Shown here in pieces: positions 17,449 to 26,714 of a stretch of 64,000 nt of DNA. The stretch is from Psychroflexus montanilacus (GTDB taxonomy: Bacteria; Bacteroidota; Bacteroidia; Flavobacteriales; Flavobacteriaceae): contig NZ_JAIQZC010000001.1 of NCBI RefSeq assembly GCF_020164535.1, positions 372,001-436,000 of the forward strand, read 5' to 3'. How positions within the stretch are numbered: the stretch's first letter is position 1; every line of letters starts with the position of its first letter. The notes below the pieces were generated by a model. That model was given only the letters and a program-made list of their open reading frames with translations, was not told the origin of the DNA and did not search any database. The position numbers and the translations under genes were made by a program.

Positions 17449-18564
17449 ATGAAACTAAACATTGCAGTATTGCCCGGAGACGGGATCGGTCCGGAAGTGA
17501 CCGAGCAGGCCATGAAAGCATTGAACGCTATTGCATTGGAATTTGACCATCAATTTTCCTTTAAACAAGCCGATGTTGGCGCGATTGCTATAGACACAAC
17601 GGGATCTCCTCTGCCCGATGAAACCTTGGACTTGTGTCGAAACAGTGATGCCATTTTATTTGGCGCCATTGGTGATCCAAAATATGATAATGCGGAGGGC
17701 AATGTTCGTCCAGAACAAGGTTTATTGAAATTGAGAAAAGAACTGGGGCTATTTGCCAACATTCGACCTGTAAAGGCTTTTGAAGCTTTGCTGGATTTTT
17801 CACCTTTAAAAACACCTATCATTAAAGGTGTGGATATTAGTATTTACAGAGAATTGACCGGTGGTATCTACTTTGGAAAAAAAGAAACGACTGAAGACGG
17901 CAGTTATGCTTCTGACCTTTGCGAATATTCTACTCCAGAAATTGAACGCATTGCTCATCTGGCCTTTAAAGCCGCTGAAGGAAGACGTAACAAAGTGACA
18001 TTGGTTGATAAAGCCAATGTTTTGGACACTTCCCGTTTATGGCGAAAAACCGTAACCGAAGTCGCTAAGTCCTATCCTGAAGTCAACTTGAATTTTCTGT
18101 ATGTGGATAATGCTGCCATGCAGATGATCCTGAACCCAAAACAATTTGATGTGATTTTAACTGAAAATATGTTTGGTGACATTATCAGTGATGAAGCCAG
18201 TGTTATTGGTGGATCTATAGGACTTTTGCCTTCTGCTTCAGTGGGGTCAAAACATGCCTTGTTTGAACCTATACATGGCTCCTATCCTCAAGCTACTGGA
18301 AAAGGAATTGCCAATCCTATCGCGGCCATTTTATCTGCTGCCATGCTTTTAGAGCATTTTGGACTTTTTGAAGAAGCCGAAACGATAAAAAAAGGTGTTG
18401 AAAAATCCTTAAAACTTGGCATCACCACCCCAGATCTCGGGGTGAAACACGAACGCATCACCACTTCTAAAGTAGGTGATTTTATTGCTGATTATATTAG
18501 CAATCCAACAGATTCTAATCATAATTTTTCTAATATTCATATTGGTCAATCCACCATCATTTAG
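17449..18564 (+). CDS. leuB: 3-isopropylmalate dehydrogenase
   Basis: The 371-residue NAD-dependent enzyme oxidatively decarboxylates 3-isopropylmalate. The start MKLNIAVLPGDGIGPEV is the family N-terminus, so the upstream TTG at 17401, inside the repeat hairpin, is rejected. LYVDNAAMQM and TENMFGDIISDEASV carry the metal-binding aspartates and NAD-side residues. It is last in the leu operon, separated from leuD by the 146-bp repeat-bearing gap, so its expression may be lower or separately tuned. Confidence 0.95.
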   Translation: MKLNIAVLPGDGIGPEVTEQAMKALNAIALEFDHQFSFKQADVGAIAIDTTGSPLPDETLDLCRNSDAILFGAIGDPKYDNAEGNVRPEQGLLKLRKELGLFANIRPVKAFEALLDFSPLKTPIIKGVDISIYRELTGGIYFGKKETTEDGSYASDLCEYSTPEIERIAHLAFKAAEGRRNKVTLVDKANVLDTSRLWRKTVTEVAKSYPEVNLNFLYVDNAAMQMILNPKQFDVILTENMFGDIISDEASVIGGSIGLLPSASVGSKHALFEPIHGSYPQATGKGIANPIAAILSAAMLLEHFGLFEEAETIKKGVEKSLKLGITTPDLGVKHERITTSKVGDFIADYISNPTDSNHNFSNIHIGQSTII

Positions 18565-18593
18565 GATTAAACATACTTTATTAACACAACAAT

Positions 18594-18628
18594 ATCCGTT
18601 AGAGAATTTTTCTGACGGATGTTTTATT
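18594..18628. terminator. Terminator at the end of the leu operon
   Basis: ATCCGTTAGA (18594-18603) pairs with TCTGACGGAT (18611-18620), with one G-T pair, followed by a T-rich tail. It overlaps the last codons of argH on the opposite strand and sits between convergent operons. Confidence 0.75.
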
Positions 18629-19898
18629 TTGGAAATTTTGCTTTGATTTGGTCTAAGCACAGGTTGCCCATACTGCCTTCGTGTGTATGAGTTTTGGTAC
18701 TCCCTGGTTGATAACTACCTGCATTGATTTGCTGACCAATTTGTTGGTAAGCTTCCCTAAAACTGATGCCTTGTTCTACCAGTGCATTTATTTTATCCAC
18801 AGAATACATGAATTTGTATTTGGGATCGCTTTCCTCTATAGATTTGACTTGAATTTGATTGATGGAGTAATTGAAAATTTCCAGGATAGAAGTCATGTTT
18901 TCAATGCCAGACATCATATTTTCTTTCAGCAGTTGATAATCGCGGTGATAACCACTTGGCAGATTGTTGGTAATTAAAATCATTTCTGAAGGCAAAGCCT
19001 GGATTTTATTGCATTTCCCCCGTATCAATTCAAACACATCTGGATTTTTCTTATGTGGCATGATGCTACTCCCGGTGGTCAGCTGATCCGGAAAGCCTAT
19101 AAAATCAAAATTCTGACTCATATACAAACAAATATCCATGGCAAATCGTGACAAGGTATTGCTTAAACTCCCTAAAGCCATAGCGACCGTACGCTCACTT
19201 TTCCCCCTGCTCATTTGCGCGGCAACCACATTGTATTTCATCGTTGAAAATCCAAGTGCTTTGGTGGTAAATTCTCTATCGATGGGAAATGAACTGCCAT
19301 AGCCTGCAGCAGAACCCAGCGGATTTTGATCTACCACCTTAATTGCTGCATCCAAAACATGAACATCGTCTATGAGTTGTTCGGCGTAAGCTGAAAACCA
19401 AAGTCCAAAGGAAGATGGCATAGCCACCTGAAGATGGGTATAACCTGGCAAAACTTGGTCTTTATGCGTTTCGGCTAGAGCAAGTAGCGTATCAAAAAAC
19501 TGTCTGACTTTGGATCTGATCTCCAGCAGCTGCTCTTTGTAATACAAATGTAGAGCCACCAACACCTGATCGTTTCTCGACCGAGCTGTATGAATTTTCT
19601 TGCCTACATCGCCTAGATTTTGGATGAGATCAAACTCTATTTTGGAATGCACGTCTTCAAACTGAGGATCAATTATGAATGTCCCTTGCTCCAATTGCTG
19701 CTCCATCGCCTCAAATTCTTTCAAAAGAAGTTGGAGTTCTTCAGAAGAAATTAAACCCACGCTCTCTAACATTTTGGCGTGCGCTTGCGAAGCCATCACG
19801 TCATATTGAGCAATGTGCATATCAATTTCACGATCGTTGCCGACTGTAAATTGTTCTATCTTTTTATCGATGTCTATTCCTTTGTCCCAGAGTTTCAT
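18624..19898 (-). CDS. argH: Argininosuccinate lyase
   Basis: The 424-residue last enzyme of arginine synthesis cleaves argininosuccinate into arginine and fumarate. The fumarase/ASL signature GSSIMPHKKNPD is intact near 270-281, with TARSRNDQV near 104-112. The gene is somewhat shorter than the roughly 460-residue E. coli enzyme, lacking part of the C-terminus, as is usual in this phylum. It is the last gene of the arginine operon, with 73 nt between it and argE, the largest gap in the operon. Confidence 0.95.
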   Translation of the reverse strand: MKLWDKGIDIDKKIEQFTVGNDREIDMHIAQYDVMASQAHAKMLESVGLISSEELQLLLKEFEAMEQQLEQGTFIIDPQFEDVHSKIEFDLIQNLGDVGKKIHTARSRNDQVLVALHLYYKEQLLEIRSKVRQFFDTLLALAETHKDQVLPGYTHLQVAMPSSFGLWFSAYAEQLIDDVHVLDAAIKVVDQNPLGSAAGYGSSFPIDREFTTKALGFSTMKYNVVAAQMSRGKSERTVAMALGSLSNTLSRFAMDICLYMSQNFDFIGFPDQLTTGSSIMPHKKNPDVFELIRGKCNKIQALPSEMILITNNLPSGYHRDYQLLKENMMSGIENMTSILEIFNYSINQIQVKSIEESDPKYKFMYSVDKINALVEQGISFREAYQQIGQQINAGSYQPGSTKTHTHEGSMGNLCLDQIKAKFPK

Positions 19899-19971
19899 AG
19901 TATTTTGTTTAAAGACAAAAGTTTTGCCTTGTTTTTGTCATCTTTTGATCGGTTGTAATTCAACTTCGCAT

Positions 19972-21033
19972 TTACAACACCTTTTCTAAGAGTTCTATGT
20001 AAGTTTTTATTCCTTTTTCGATTTCTTTCAAATAAATAAATTCATCTGCAGAATGGGATCGTTTGCTATCGCCGGGCCCTAACTTCAGTGAAGGGCAAGA
20101 CAAACAGGCTTGATCTGAGAGCGTTGGCGAACCATACGTTTTCATTCCGATGGTTAAACCCGCTTTCACTAATGGATGCTCCAAAGGAATACTCGACGGA
20201 TTCAGTCGTGTGCTTCTTGGCAACAAACTATCGCAGGGCGAGTTTTTCTGAAGTATGTCTACAATTTCTTCATTGCTGTAGCATTCATTGACGCGCACAT
20301 CCACCACCAACTTCACTTCTGAAGGCACCGCATTATGCTGGACTCCTGCATTGATTTGCGTCAGCGTCACTTTCACTGGGCCAAGTACATCAGATACCTT
20401 TTCCAACTGAAATGCTTCAAACCACTTCAATACGGAAGCCGTTTTATAAATAGGATTATCTAAATTTGGATGTGCAGCATGACTCGGCGTTCCTTTTACT
20501 ATTCCATCAAAGACCAAAAGGCCTTTTTCTGCAACAGCCATTTGCATTTGCGTAGGTTCTCCAACGATGGCAACATCAATTTTCGGTATAGTTGACAACA
20601 TACTTCTGAGTCCGTTTGGACCGCTGCTTTCTTCCTCTCCCGAGGCGACTAAAACTAAATTATAATTCAGGTTTTCCCTGGCATAGAAATAAACGAAGGT
20701 CGCTAGCAATGACACCAAACATCCACCAGCATCATTACTGCCCAAACCAAATAATTTACCGTCTTCCTCTATCGCTCTAAACGGATCTTTGGTGTAGCCC
20801 TTATTGGGCTGAACGGTATCGTGATGGGAGTTGAGCAAGAGGGTTGGTTTTGACTCATCAAAATATTTATTGATCGCCCAAACATTGTTGTTTTGTCGAT
20901 TGAATGGAATATGGAGTTGCTTCAACCAATTTTCGATATGTTTAGCCGTCTGGTCTTCTTCTGAAGAAAACGACTGGGTTTCTATCAATACTTTCAACAG
21001 TGAAAGTGCATCCTTTTGAAGTTGATCTATCAT
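19972..21033 (-). CDS. argE: M20 family N-acetylornithine/N-acetylcitrulline deacetylase
   Basis: A 353-residue cytosolic zinc peptidase-family enzyme. Metal ligands are visible in NSHHDTVQP, GSNDAGG (bridging Asp), GEEESSGPNG (general-base and ligand Glu) and near the C-terminus in SHSADEFIYL. The operon's carbamoyltransferase acts on N-acyl-ornithine, so this enzyme should remove the acyl group from N-acyl-citrulline rather than from ornithine; that follows from pathway context. The start overlaps the argB stop by 4 nt. Confidence 0.85.
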   Translation of the reverse strand: MIDQLQKDALSLLKVLIETQSFSSEEDQTAKHIENWLKQLHIPFNRQNNNVWAINKYFDESKPTLLLNSHHDTVQPNKGYTKDPFRAIEEDGKLFGLGSNDAGGCLVSLLATFVYFYARENLNYNLVLVASGEEESSGPNGLRSMLSTIPKIDVAIVGEPTQMQMAVAEKGLLVFDGIVKGTPSHAAHPNLDNPIYKTASVLKWFEAFQLEKVSDVLGPVKVTLTQINAGVQHNAVPSEVKLVVDVRVNECYSNEEIVDILQKNSPCDSLLPRSTRLNPSSIPLEHPLVKAGLTIGMKTYGSPTLSDQACLSCPSLKLGPGDSKRSHSADEFIYLKEIEKGIKTYIELLEKVL

Positions 21034-21806
21034 TTTATAATTTTTGTATGTGTTACTAAGGAATTTTTGATCAGTTCAGAGGTTCCGATACATACTTTGG
21101 AAACCTTATGGTCTATAGCTCTAAAGCAGTTATCTAACTTTGGTATCATGCCATCGGCAACTTTTCCTTCTTTGAGTAAATGTTGATAAGAACCATAATT
21201 TAGTTCTTTTACAACCGAATTTTCATCGGTGACATCAGTTAAAACTCCATTTTTTTCAAAGCAGAAATACAATTCAGTATTATAGATTTTAGAAAAGGCT
21301 ATGGCCAATTCTGAAGCCAAAGTATCTGCGTTGGTGTTTAGCAATTGGCCCTTTTTGTCATGAGTGATGGCACAGAATACAGGAGTTACTTTTTCGTTCA
21401 TCAATGTTTCTAAAACTTTAGTATTTACCTGAACAATATCACCTACAAATCCAAAATCAATTGGAGAAGTAGCTCTTTTTTCGGAAAGGATGGTATTCGC
21501 ATCGGCACCAGTAAACCCTAAAGCATTACAATCGAAACCCTGCAATCGTGCGACTATGTTTTTATTGATAAGTCCAGCGTAAGTCATTACAGTCACCTCT
21601 AAAGTTTCAGCATCGGTGATGCGTCTGCCATCAATTTTACTAACTTTAATACTTAGGCGCTCAGAGAATTTGGAAGCTTCAAGACCTCCGCCGTGAATTA
21701 GTATTTTAGGTCCTTTTAATTCAGAAAAATCCTTCAAAAAACTTTTTAAGGCCTTTTTATCCTCTATGATTTGTCCACCTATCTTTATGATTTTGAGTGT
21801 CTGCAT
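21030..21806 (-). CDS. argB: Acetylglutamate kinase
   Basis: The 258-residue amino-acid kinase phosphorylates N-acylglutamate. Glycine-rich ATP and substrate loops are clear: IKIGGQIIEDK at the start, HGGGLEASKFSE near 38-49 and FTGADANTI. Length fits the short, E. coli-type kinase without the N-terminal helix that arginine-inhibited hexameric forms carry, so feedback inhibition by arginine is less likely; that is inference. Its start abuts the carbamoyltransferase stop. Confidence 0.92.
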   Translation of the reverse strand: MQTLKIIKIGGQIIEDKKALKSFLKDFSELKGPKILIHGGGLEASKFSERLSIKVSKIDGRRITDAETLEVTVMTYAGLINKNIVARLQGFDCNALGFTGADANTILSEKRATSPIDFGFVGDIVQVNTKVLETLMNEKVTPVFCAITHDKKGQLLNTNADTLASELAIAFSKIYNTELYFCFEKNGVLTDVTDENSVVKELNYGSYQHLLKEGKVADGMIPKLDNCFRAIDHKVSKVCIGTSELIKNSLVTHTKIIK

Positions 21807-22757
21807 TTAGCTAGATTTTAGGTCTTGTAATATATCCTCAAGCACAGCCTGAGCCGCAAAAGTCCGATTGTTGGCTTGCTCAATAATCAATGAATTTTCA
21901 TGGTCCAAGACTTCATCGGTGGCCACGACATTTCGTCTCACCGGCAAACAATGCATAAACTTAGCATTACCAAGTTTAGCCTTTGTCATCATCCAGGTTT
22001 CATCCTGACTTAAAATCTGTCCGTAAGGATCGTAAGTACTCCAATTTTTGACGTAAACAAAATCAGCGTTTTCTAAAGCTTGCTCTTGATTGTATATGAT
22101 TTCTGTTTGTTTAGTAAGTTTTGGATTCAGTTCATAGCCTTTAGGATGTGTAATGCTGAAATCAGCCTCCATAAACTGCATCATTTCAACAAAAGAATTA
22201 GCAACTGACTGTGGAAGCGCTTTGGAATGGGGTGCCCAGGACAAAACTACTTTTGGTTTTTTAGTTAATTTGTGTTCAGTAATTGTTAGTGCATCTGCTA
22301 GCGCTTGGAGAGGGTGACCTGTTGCACTTTCCATATTTAGGATTGGAACAGTGGCATACTTCATAAAGCTGTTCAGTACCTGTTCAGACTCATCGAGTTG
22401 CTTATTTTTAAGGCTTGGAAAAGCTCTTACAGCAATAATATCAGCATATAATGAAATAATTCTAGCGGCTTCCTTGATGTGTTCAGAGGTATTGGTATTC
22501 ATTTTCGTTCCATCTTCAAATTCCAGTTGCCAGGCTTCATTAACATTCAAAATACTCACATGCATGCCAAGGTTACGAGCAGCTTTTTCAGTACTTAAGC
22601 GCGTCCTTAAACTTGCATTGAAAAACAACATCACCAAGGTTTTGTGTTTTCCCAGTTCTGAATTCTGAAGAGGATTCTTTTTCAATTGAATCGCTTTTTG
22701 AATGGTTTCTTCAAGATTGTATAGTTCTGAAATGCTTGTATAATTTTTCATAATCAT
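21807..22757 (-). CDS. argF': N-acylornithine carbamoyltransferase (AOTCase/SOTCase type)
   Basis: The 316-residue enzyme makes N-acyl-citrulline from carbamoyl phosphate. ASLRTRLSTE is the carbamoyl-phosphate loop; HPLQALAD and HCLPVRRN are also conserved. The EDGTKMNTNTSEHIKEAA region is the form found in N-acetyl- and N-succinyl-ornithine transferases, not ordinary ArgF. Structural work on the Bacteroides fragilis and Xanthomonas enzymes ties acyl preference to one residue (Pro or Glu) before the conserved Glu-His. By my alignment on that Glu-His the residue here is Ser, so preference cannot be called. Start is ATG 22757 or the ATG two codons later. Confidence 0.9.
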   Translation of the reverse strand: MIMKNYTSISELYNLEETIQKAIQLKKNPLQNSELGKHKTLVMLFFNASLRTRLSTEKAARNLGMHVSILNVNEAWQLEFEDGTKMNTNTSEHIKEAARIISLYADIIAVRAFPSLKNKQLDESEQVLNSFMKYATVPILNMESATGHPLQALADALTITEHKLTKKPKVVLSWAPHSKALPQSVANSFVEMMQFMEADFSITHPKGYELNPKLTKQTEIIYNQEQALENADFVYVKNWSTYDPYGQILSQDETWMMTKAKLGNAKFMHCLPVRRNVVATDEVLDHENSLIIEQANNRTFAAQAVLEDILQDLKSS

Positions 22758-22761
22758 AAAT

Positions 22762-23910
22762 TTAAATGCTGGTGTGTTTAAAGTTTTCTAACTCTATTTC
22801 AAGTGCTTTAAAAAACACCTCCCAGTGTTTATCCTGAATGCTTAGGGGCGGTAAAATCCTAATTAAGTTGAGGTTCTTGGAACTTCCCGTAAAAATATGC
22901 TGGTTGTATAACAGGTTTTTTCTCAGTTCAGCTACAGGAAAATCAAACTCCAGACCCAGCATCAATCCACGACCTTTAATGATTTTTAGTTCTGAAACAG
23001 ATTCAGCCTGCTTTAAAAAACTCTGGTATCTGACTTTGACATTCTCCATCAACTTCTCCTTTTCTAAAACCTCAAGAACCGCTAAAGCCGCCACGCAAGC
23101 CAGATGATTTCCACCAAAGGTAGTGCCGAGCAAACCAAAAGAGACTTTGATATGGGGATGAATGAGGATCCCGCCCACAGGAAATCCGTTGCCCATGCCT
23201 TTGGCCATCGAAATTACATCTGGGGTGATGCCGTGTTTCTGAAACGCAAAAAAATCTCCAGACCTGCCAAATCCAGACTGCACCTCATCGGCAATTAAGA
23301 CCGTATTGTGAGTCTTACAAAGGTGTTCCAAACCCTGATAAAATGCTGTCGTGCTTTGATCCAAACCACCAACGCCCTGAATGCATTCTATAATAACCGC
23401 ACAGGTCTCATTTTTTGCTAACACCTTTTCTACAACTTCCAAATCTCCAAGCTCAACGAAATCAACGTTCTGCTGAGCATTTAATGGCGAAACGATTTTA
23501 GGGTTATCGGTTGCCGCCACTGCCGCTGAAGTTCTACCGTGAAATGAATTTTTAAAGGCTAATATTCTGGATTTTTGATTGTGAAACGAGGCTAACTTTA
23601 GCGCATTTTCGTTGGCTTCCGCACCAGAACTGCACAAAAACAGCTGGTAGTCTTTGCAGGATGAAAGTTGGCCGAGTTTATCAGCTAGTTTGACCTGCAA
23701 AGGATTCTGAATCGCATTGCTGTAAAAACCCATTTTAGAGACTTGACTTGTTATGGCTTTCACATATGCCGGATGAGAATGTCCTATGGAAATCACAGCA
23801 TGACCACCATAAAGATCTAAATACGGCGTTTCGTTTTCATCATATACATACATATCCTTTGCATGTTTTGGAGTAATATCAAATAAAGGATAGACATCGA
23901 ATAGGCTCAT
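22762..23910 (-). CDS. argD: Acetylornithine aminotransferase
   Basis: The 382-residue class III PLP aminotransferase converts N-acylglutamate semialdehyde to N-acylornithine. The PLP-binding aspartate is in LIADEVQSGFGRSG and the Schiff-base lysine in SMAKGMGNGFPVGG. SSGAEANENALKLA and FHGRTSAAVAATD are the other cofactor segments. Position between argC and the carbamoyltransferase confirms the arginine role over other class III substrates. Confidence 0.93.
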   Translation of the reverse strand: MSLFDVYPLFDITPKHAKDMYVYDENETPYLDLYGGHAVISIGHSHPAYVKAITSQVSKMGFYSNAIQNPLQVKLADKLGQLSSCKDYQLFLCSSGAEANENALKLASFHNQKSRILAFKNSFHGRTSAAVAATDNPKIVSPLNAQQNVDFVELGDLEVVEKVLAKNETCAVIIECIQGVGGLDQSTTAFYQGLEHLCKTHNTVLIADEVQSGFGRSGDFFAFQKHGITPDVISMAKGMGNGFPVGGILIHPHIKVSFGLLGTTFGGNHLACVAALAVLEVLEKEKLMENVKVRYQSFLKQAESVSELKIIKGRGLMLGLEFDFPVAELRKNLLYNQHIFTGSSKNLNLIRILPPLSIQDKHWEVFFKALEIELENFKHTSI

Positions 23911-23935
23911 GATTTTAGTTTTTTTGAGTTGTCAT

Positions 23936-24913
23936 CTAGAAATAATTCGCTTTAAGTTTTAAGCCTTCACTTTCATCTATTCCAAACATGAGATTCATAT
24001 TTTGAACAGCCTGTCCTGAAGCACCTTTCAGTAAATTATCCAGAACGCCGGTAATTAATAATTTGTCTTTGTGCTTTAGAAGGTGAAGAAAACAATGATT
24101 GGTATTGACCACCTGCTTTAGGTGTAATTCATCTTCAGCAATTGTGGTGAACAAAGCTTCAGTATAAAAATCTCTATACAGCTTCTCGGCCTCTTCCAGA
24201 GTTCCATCAAAAGAGGTATAGGTTGAGGCGAAAATTCCGCGTGAGAAATTTCCTCGATTTGGAATGAAATTGATGTCTTTTTCAAAATCGGGTTGCAGTC
24301 CTTTTACCGATTCTGAAATTTCGCCTAAATGCTGATGAGAAAACACTTTGTAAGAAGAAAAATTAGTGTCTCTCCAGGCAAAATGAGTTGTGGATGAGGG
24401 TGTTGTTCCGGCTCCTGTGGCTCCAGTAACGGCATTAACATGCACATCATCTTCTAATAGATTTTCTTTGGCCAGTGGTAAAAGTGACAACTGAATCGCC
24501 GTTGCAAAACAGCCTGGATTGGCAATGTATTGAGCGGATTTGATAGCTACTTTATTCAATTCTGGAAGTCCGTAAACAAAGGTTTTGCCTTGAAATTTGC
24601 TATCGGTTTTGAGTCTAAAATCATTGCTTAAGTCAATGATTTTGGTCGTTTTAGAAAACTGATGCTTTTCTGAAAAAGCTTTGGAATTTCCATGTCCCAG
24701 ACACAAAAACACGACATCCACTTCTGAGTTGATATCAGATGAAAATTGAAGTGGAGTAGCTCCAACTAAATCCTGATGAATTTTACTCACCTTTGAGCCT
24801 GACTGAGAGGTGCTAAAAACAAAATCGATTTCTACCTGAGCATGATTCAACAAGAGTCGAATTAGTTCTCCAGCAGTATAACCAGCGCCTCCTATGATTC
24901 CAACTTTGATCAT
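23936..24913 (-). CDS. argC: N-acetyl-gamma-glutamyl-phosphate reductase
   Basis: The 325-residue enzyme reduces N-acylglutamyl phosphate with NADPH. The N-terminal Rossmann motif is GIIGGAGYTAGELIRLL, and the active-site cysteine is in ANPGCFATA near residue 148. SHQHLGEI and the C-terminal substrate residues are typical. The start codon overlaps the argG stop by 4 nt. Confidence 0.95.
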   Translation of the reverse strand: MIKVGIIGGAGYTAGELIRLLLNHAQVEIDFVFSTSQSGSKVSKIHQDLVGATPLQFSSDINSEVDVVFLCLGHGNSKAFSEKHQFSKTTKIIDLSNDFRLKTDSKFQGKTFVYGLPELNKVAIKSAQYIANPGCFATAIQLSLLPLAKENLLEDDVHVNAVTGATGAGTTPSSTTHFAWRDTNFSSYKVFSHQHLGEISESVKGLQPDFEKDINFIPNRGNFSRGIFASTYTSFDGTLEEAEKLYRDFYTEALFTTIAEDELHLKQVVNTNHCFLHLLKHKDKLLITGVLDNLLKGASGQAVQNMNLMFGIDESEGLKLKANYF

Positions 24914-26094
24914 GAGTCTGAATTTGTTTGTTGATAGATTTTTTGAGAATTCGCTAAAATTTTAATAAAGCCTTTGGCTTCTTCTGCCGACCAGGCAGAA
25001 TTATATTCACCGTAACTTCCAAACTTAGAGCTTATCAGATCATTTTCAGATGCAATTCCTTCTAGTTCAAATCGGTAAGGTTTCAAAGTAACGTAAACCT
25101 CTCCTGAAACCTTTGTCTGACTACTTTCTAAAAAAGCTTCGATATCTCTCATCACAGGGTCCAGATAGTGGCCTTCATGCAAATGCATACCATAGTAACT
25201 CGATAGAAAATCTTTATGCTGAAGCTGCCATTTGGTTAAGGTGTGTTTCTCCAGTAAGTGATGCGCTTTGATGAGAATTAAAGCCGCACTAGCTTCAAAA
25301 CCCACTCTACCCTTTAGTCCTACGATAGTATCACCAACATGAATATCTCGACCGATGGCAAAAGCTGAAGCCATTTCACTGATTTGTTTGATAAGAGATA
25401 CAGCATCATTTTTCTGTCCGTTGACAGCAGTTAATTCCCCAGATTTAAAACTTAACTTAAGTTGTTCTGGTTCACTTTTTTGAAGTTGTGAGGGGTAAGC
25501 TTCTTCAGGTAAAGCCTGATGAGAGGTCAAAGTTTCATCTCCACCCACACTGGTTCCCCAAAGTCCTTTATTCACCGAATATTTAGATTTCTCCCAGGAT
25601 AAATCAATTCCGTTGAATTTTAAATATTCGATTTCTTCTTTTCTGGTTAGTTTTTGATCACGGATGGGAGTAATAATTTGAATATCTGGAGCCAGAATCT
25701 GAAAAATCATATCAAATCTTACCTGATCGTTTCCTGCACCAGTACTGCCATGAGCAATAAATTTGGCATTGATGTTTTTAGCGTATTTAATAAGTTCAAG
25801 CGCCTGAATAATTCGCTCAGCGCTTACCGATAAGGGGTAAGTATTGTTTTTTAGAACATTACCGAAAATGAGATATTTGATGACCTTTTGATAATAGGAA
25901 TCGGTAGCTTTGATCGTATGATAGGAAGTCACCCCCATTTTGAAGGCGTTTTTTTCGATCTCCTGCAGCTCCTCTTTTGAGAAACCACCTGTATCTACAG
26001 ATACCGCATGAACTTCGTAACCTTCTTGCGATAAACTTGTGGCACAGTATGAAGTGTCCAGCCCTCCGCTATATGCTAAAACTAATTTTTTCAT
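24910..26094 (-). CDS. argG: Argininosuccinate synthase
   Basis: The 394-residue enzyme ligates citrulline and aspartate using ATP. The N-type PP-loop is LAYSGGLDTSYC at residues 4-15; GSTGAGNDQVRF and SVNKGLWGTSVGGDE are the citrulline/aspartate-binding segments. Full length. It overlaps the GNAT gene by 4 nt upstream and argC by 4 nt downstream, so translation of the first three genes is coupled. Confidence 0.95.
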   Translation of the reverse strand: MKKLVLAYSGGLDTSYCATSLSQEGYEVHAVSVDTGGFSKEELQEIEKNAFKMGVTSYHTIKATDSYYQKVIKYLIFGNVLKNNTYPLSVSAERIIQALELIKYAKNINAKFIAHGSTGAGNDQVRFDMIFQILAPDIQIITPIRDQKLTRKEEIEYLKFNGIDLSWEKSKYSVNKGLWGTSVGGDETLTSHQALPEEAYPSQLQKSEPEQLKLSFKSGELTAVNGQKNDAVSLIKQISEMASAFAIGRDIHVGDTIVGLKGRVGFEASAALILIKAHHLLEKHTLTKWQLQHKDFLSSYYGMHLHEGHYLDPVMRDIEAFLESSQTKVSGEVYVTLKPYRFELEGIASENDLISSKFGSYGEYNSAWSAEEAKGFIKILANSQKIYQQTNSDS

Positions 26095-26714
26095 TTTTTG
26101 TTTGTTTTGGAGAAAATTGAATGCTTTATCTTTTTAAGTCGTTCCCAACTTTTTTTACTGATAGTATGCTTTTTGGAATCTGGTGGATGCTTGGCGCGAG
26201 GATCATAAATCATCCCTGTACAGAAACACATCTTCCTTTCAGTGCGCTGAAGAACATCGTAATTTTTACAAGATTGGCAACCATCCCAAAAGGACTGATC
26301 CTCTGTCAATTCTGAAAAAGTGACCGGTCGGTAGCCTAAGTCGCTATTCATTTTCATCACCGCCAGACCTGTGGTGATGCTAAAGATTTTAGCCCCCGGG
26401 TACTTGGCTCTGGAATGCGCAAATATTTTGGCCTTAATTTGCTTTGCCAACCCCTGACCTCTATAGTCGGGATGAACAATGAGACCAGAATTCGCAACAA
26501 ATTTGCCATGACTCCAGGCTTCGATATAGCAGAATCCAGCGAACTTTTCACCATCCAAAGCGATCACAGCATTTCCATGTTCGAGTTTGGAAATAATATA
26601 TCTAGGCTGGCGTTTAGCAATGCCTGTCCCTCTTATTTTTGAAGCTTCTTCAATCGTGTCACAAATAAGGTCTGCATACACTGTATGCATAGAATTAGCA
26701 ATTACAATTTTCAT
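26091..26714 (-). CDS. GNAT-family acyltransferase, probable N-acylglutamate synthase of the arginine operon
   Basis: The 207-residue protein leads the arginine operon. A GNAT core occupies about residues 50-140, with the acetyl-CoA loop HPDYRGQGLAKQIK. A Cys pattern follows, GCQSCKNYD then MCFCTG, which could bind a metal. The operon has no argA and no argJ, so this is the obvious candidate to acylate glutamate; a homologous gene leads arginine operons in Bacteroides and has been proposed to do so. The role is inferred from context, not from the sequence alone. The start lies in a palindrome, TGCATAC-N3-GTATGCA (26673-26689). Confidence 0.75.
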   Translation of the reverse strand: MKIVIANSMHTVYADLICDTIEEASKIRGTGIAKRQPRYIISKLEHGNAVIALDGEKFAGFCYIEAWSHGKFVANSGLIVHPDYRGQGLAKQIKAKIFAHSRAKYPGAKIFSITTGLAVMKMNSDLGYRPVTFSELTEDQSFWDGCQSCKNYDVLQRTERKMCFCTGMIYDPRAKHPPDSKKHTISKKSWERLKKIKHSIFSKTNKK

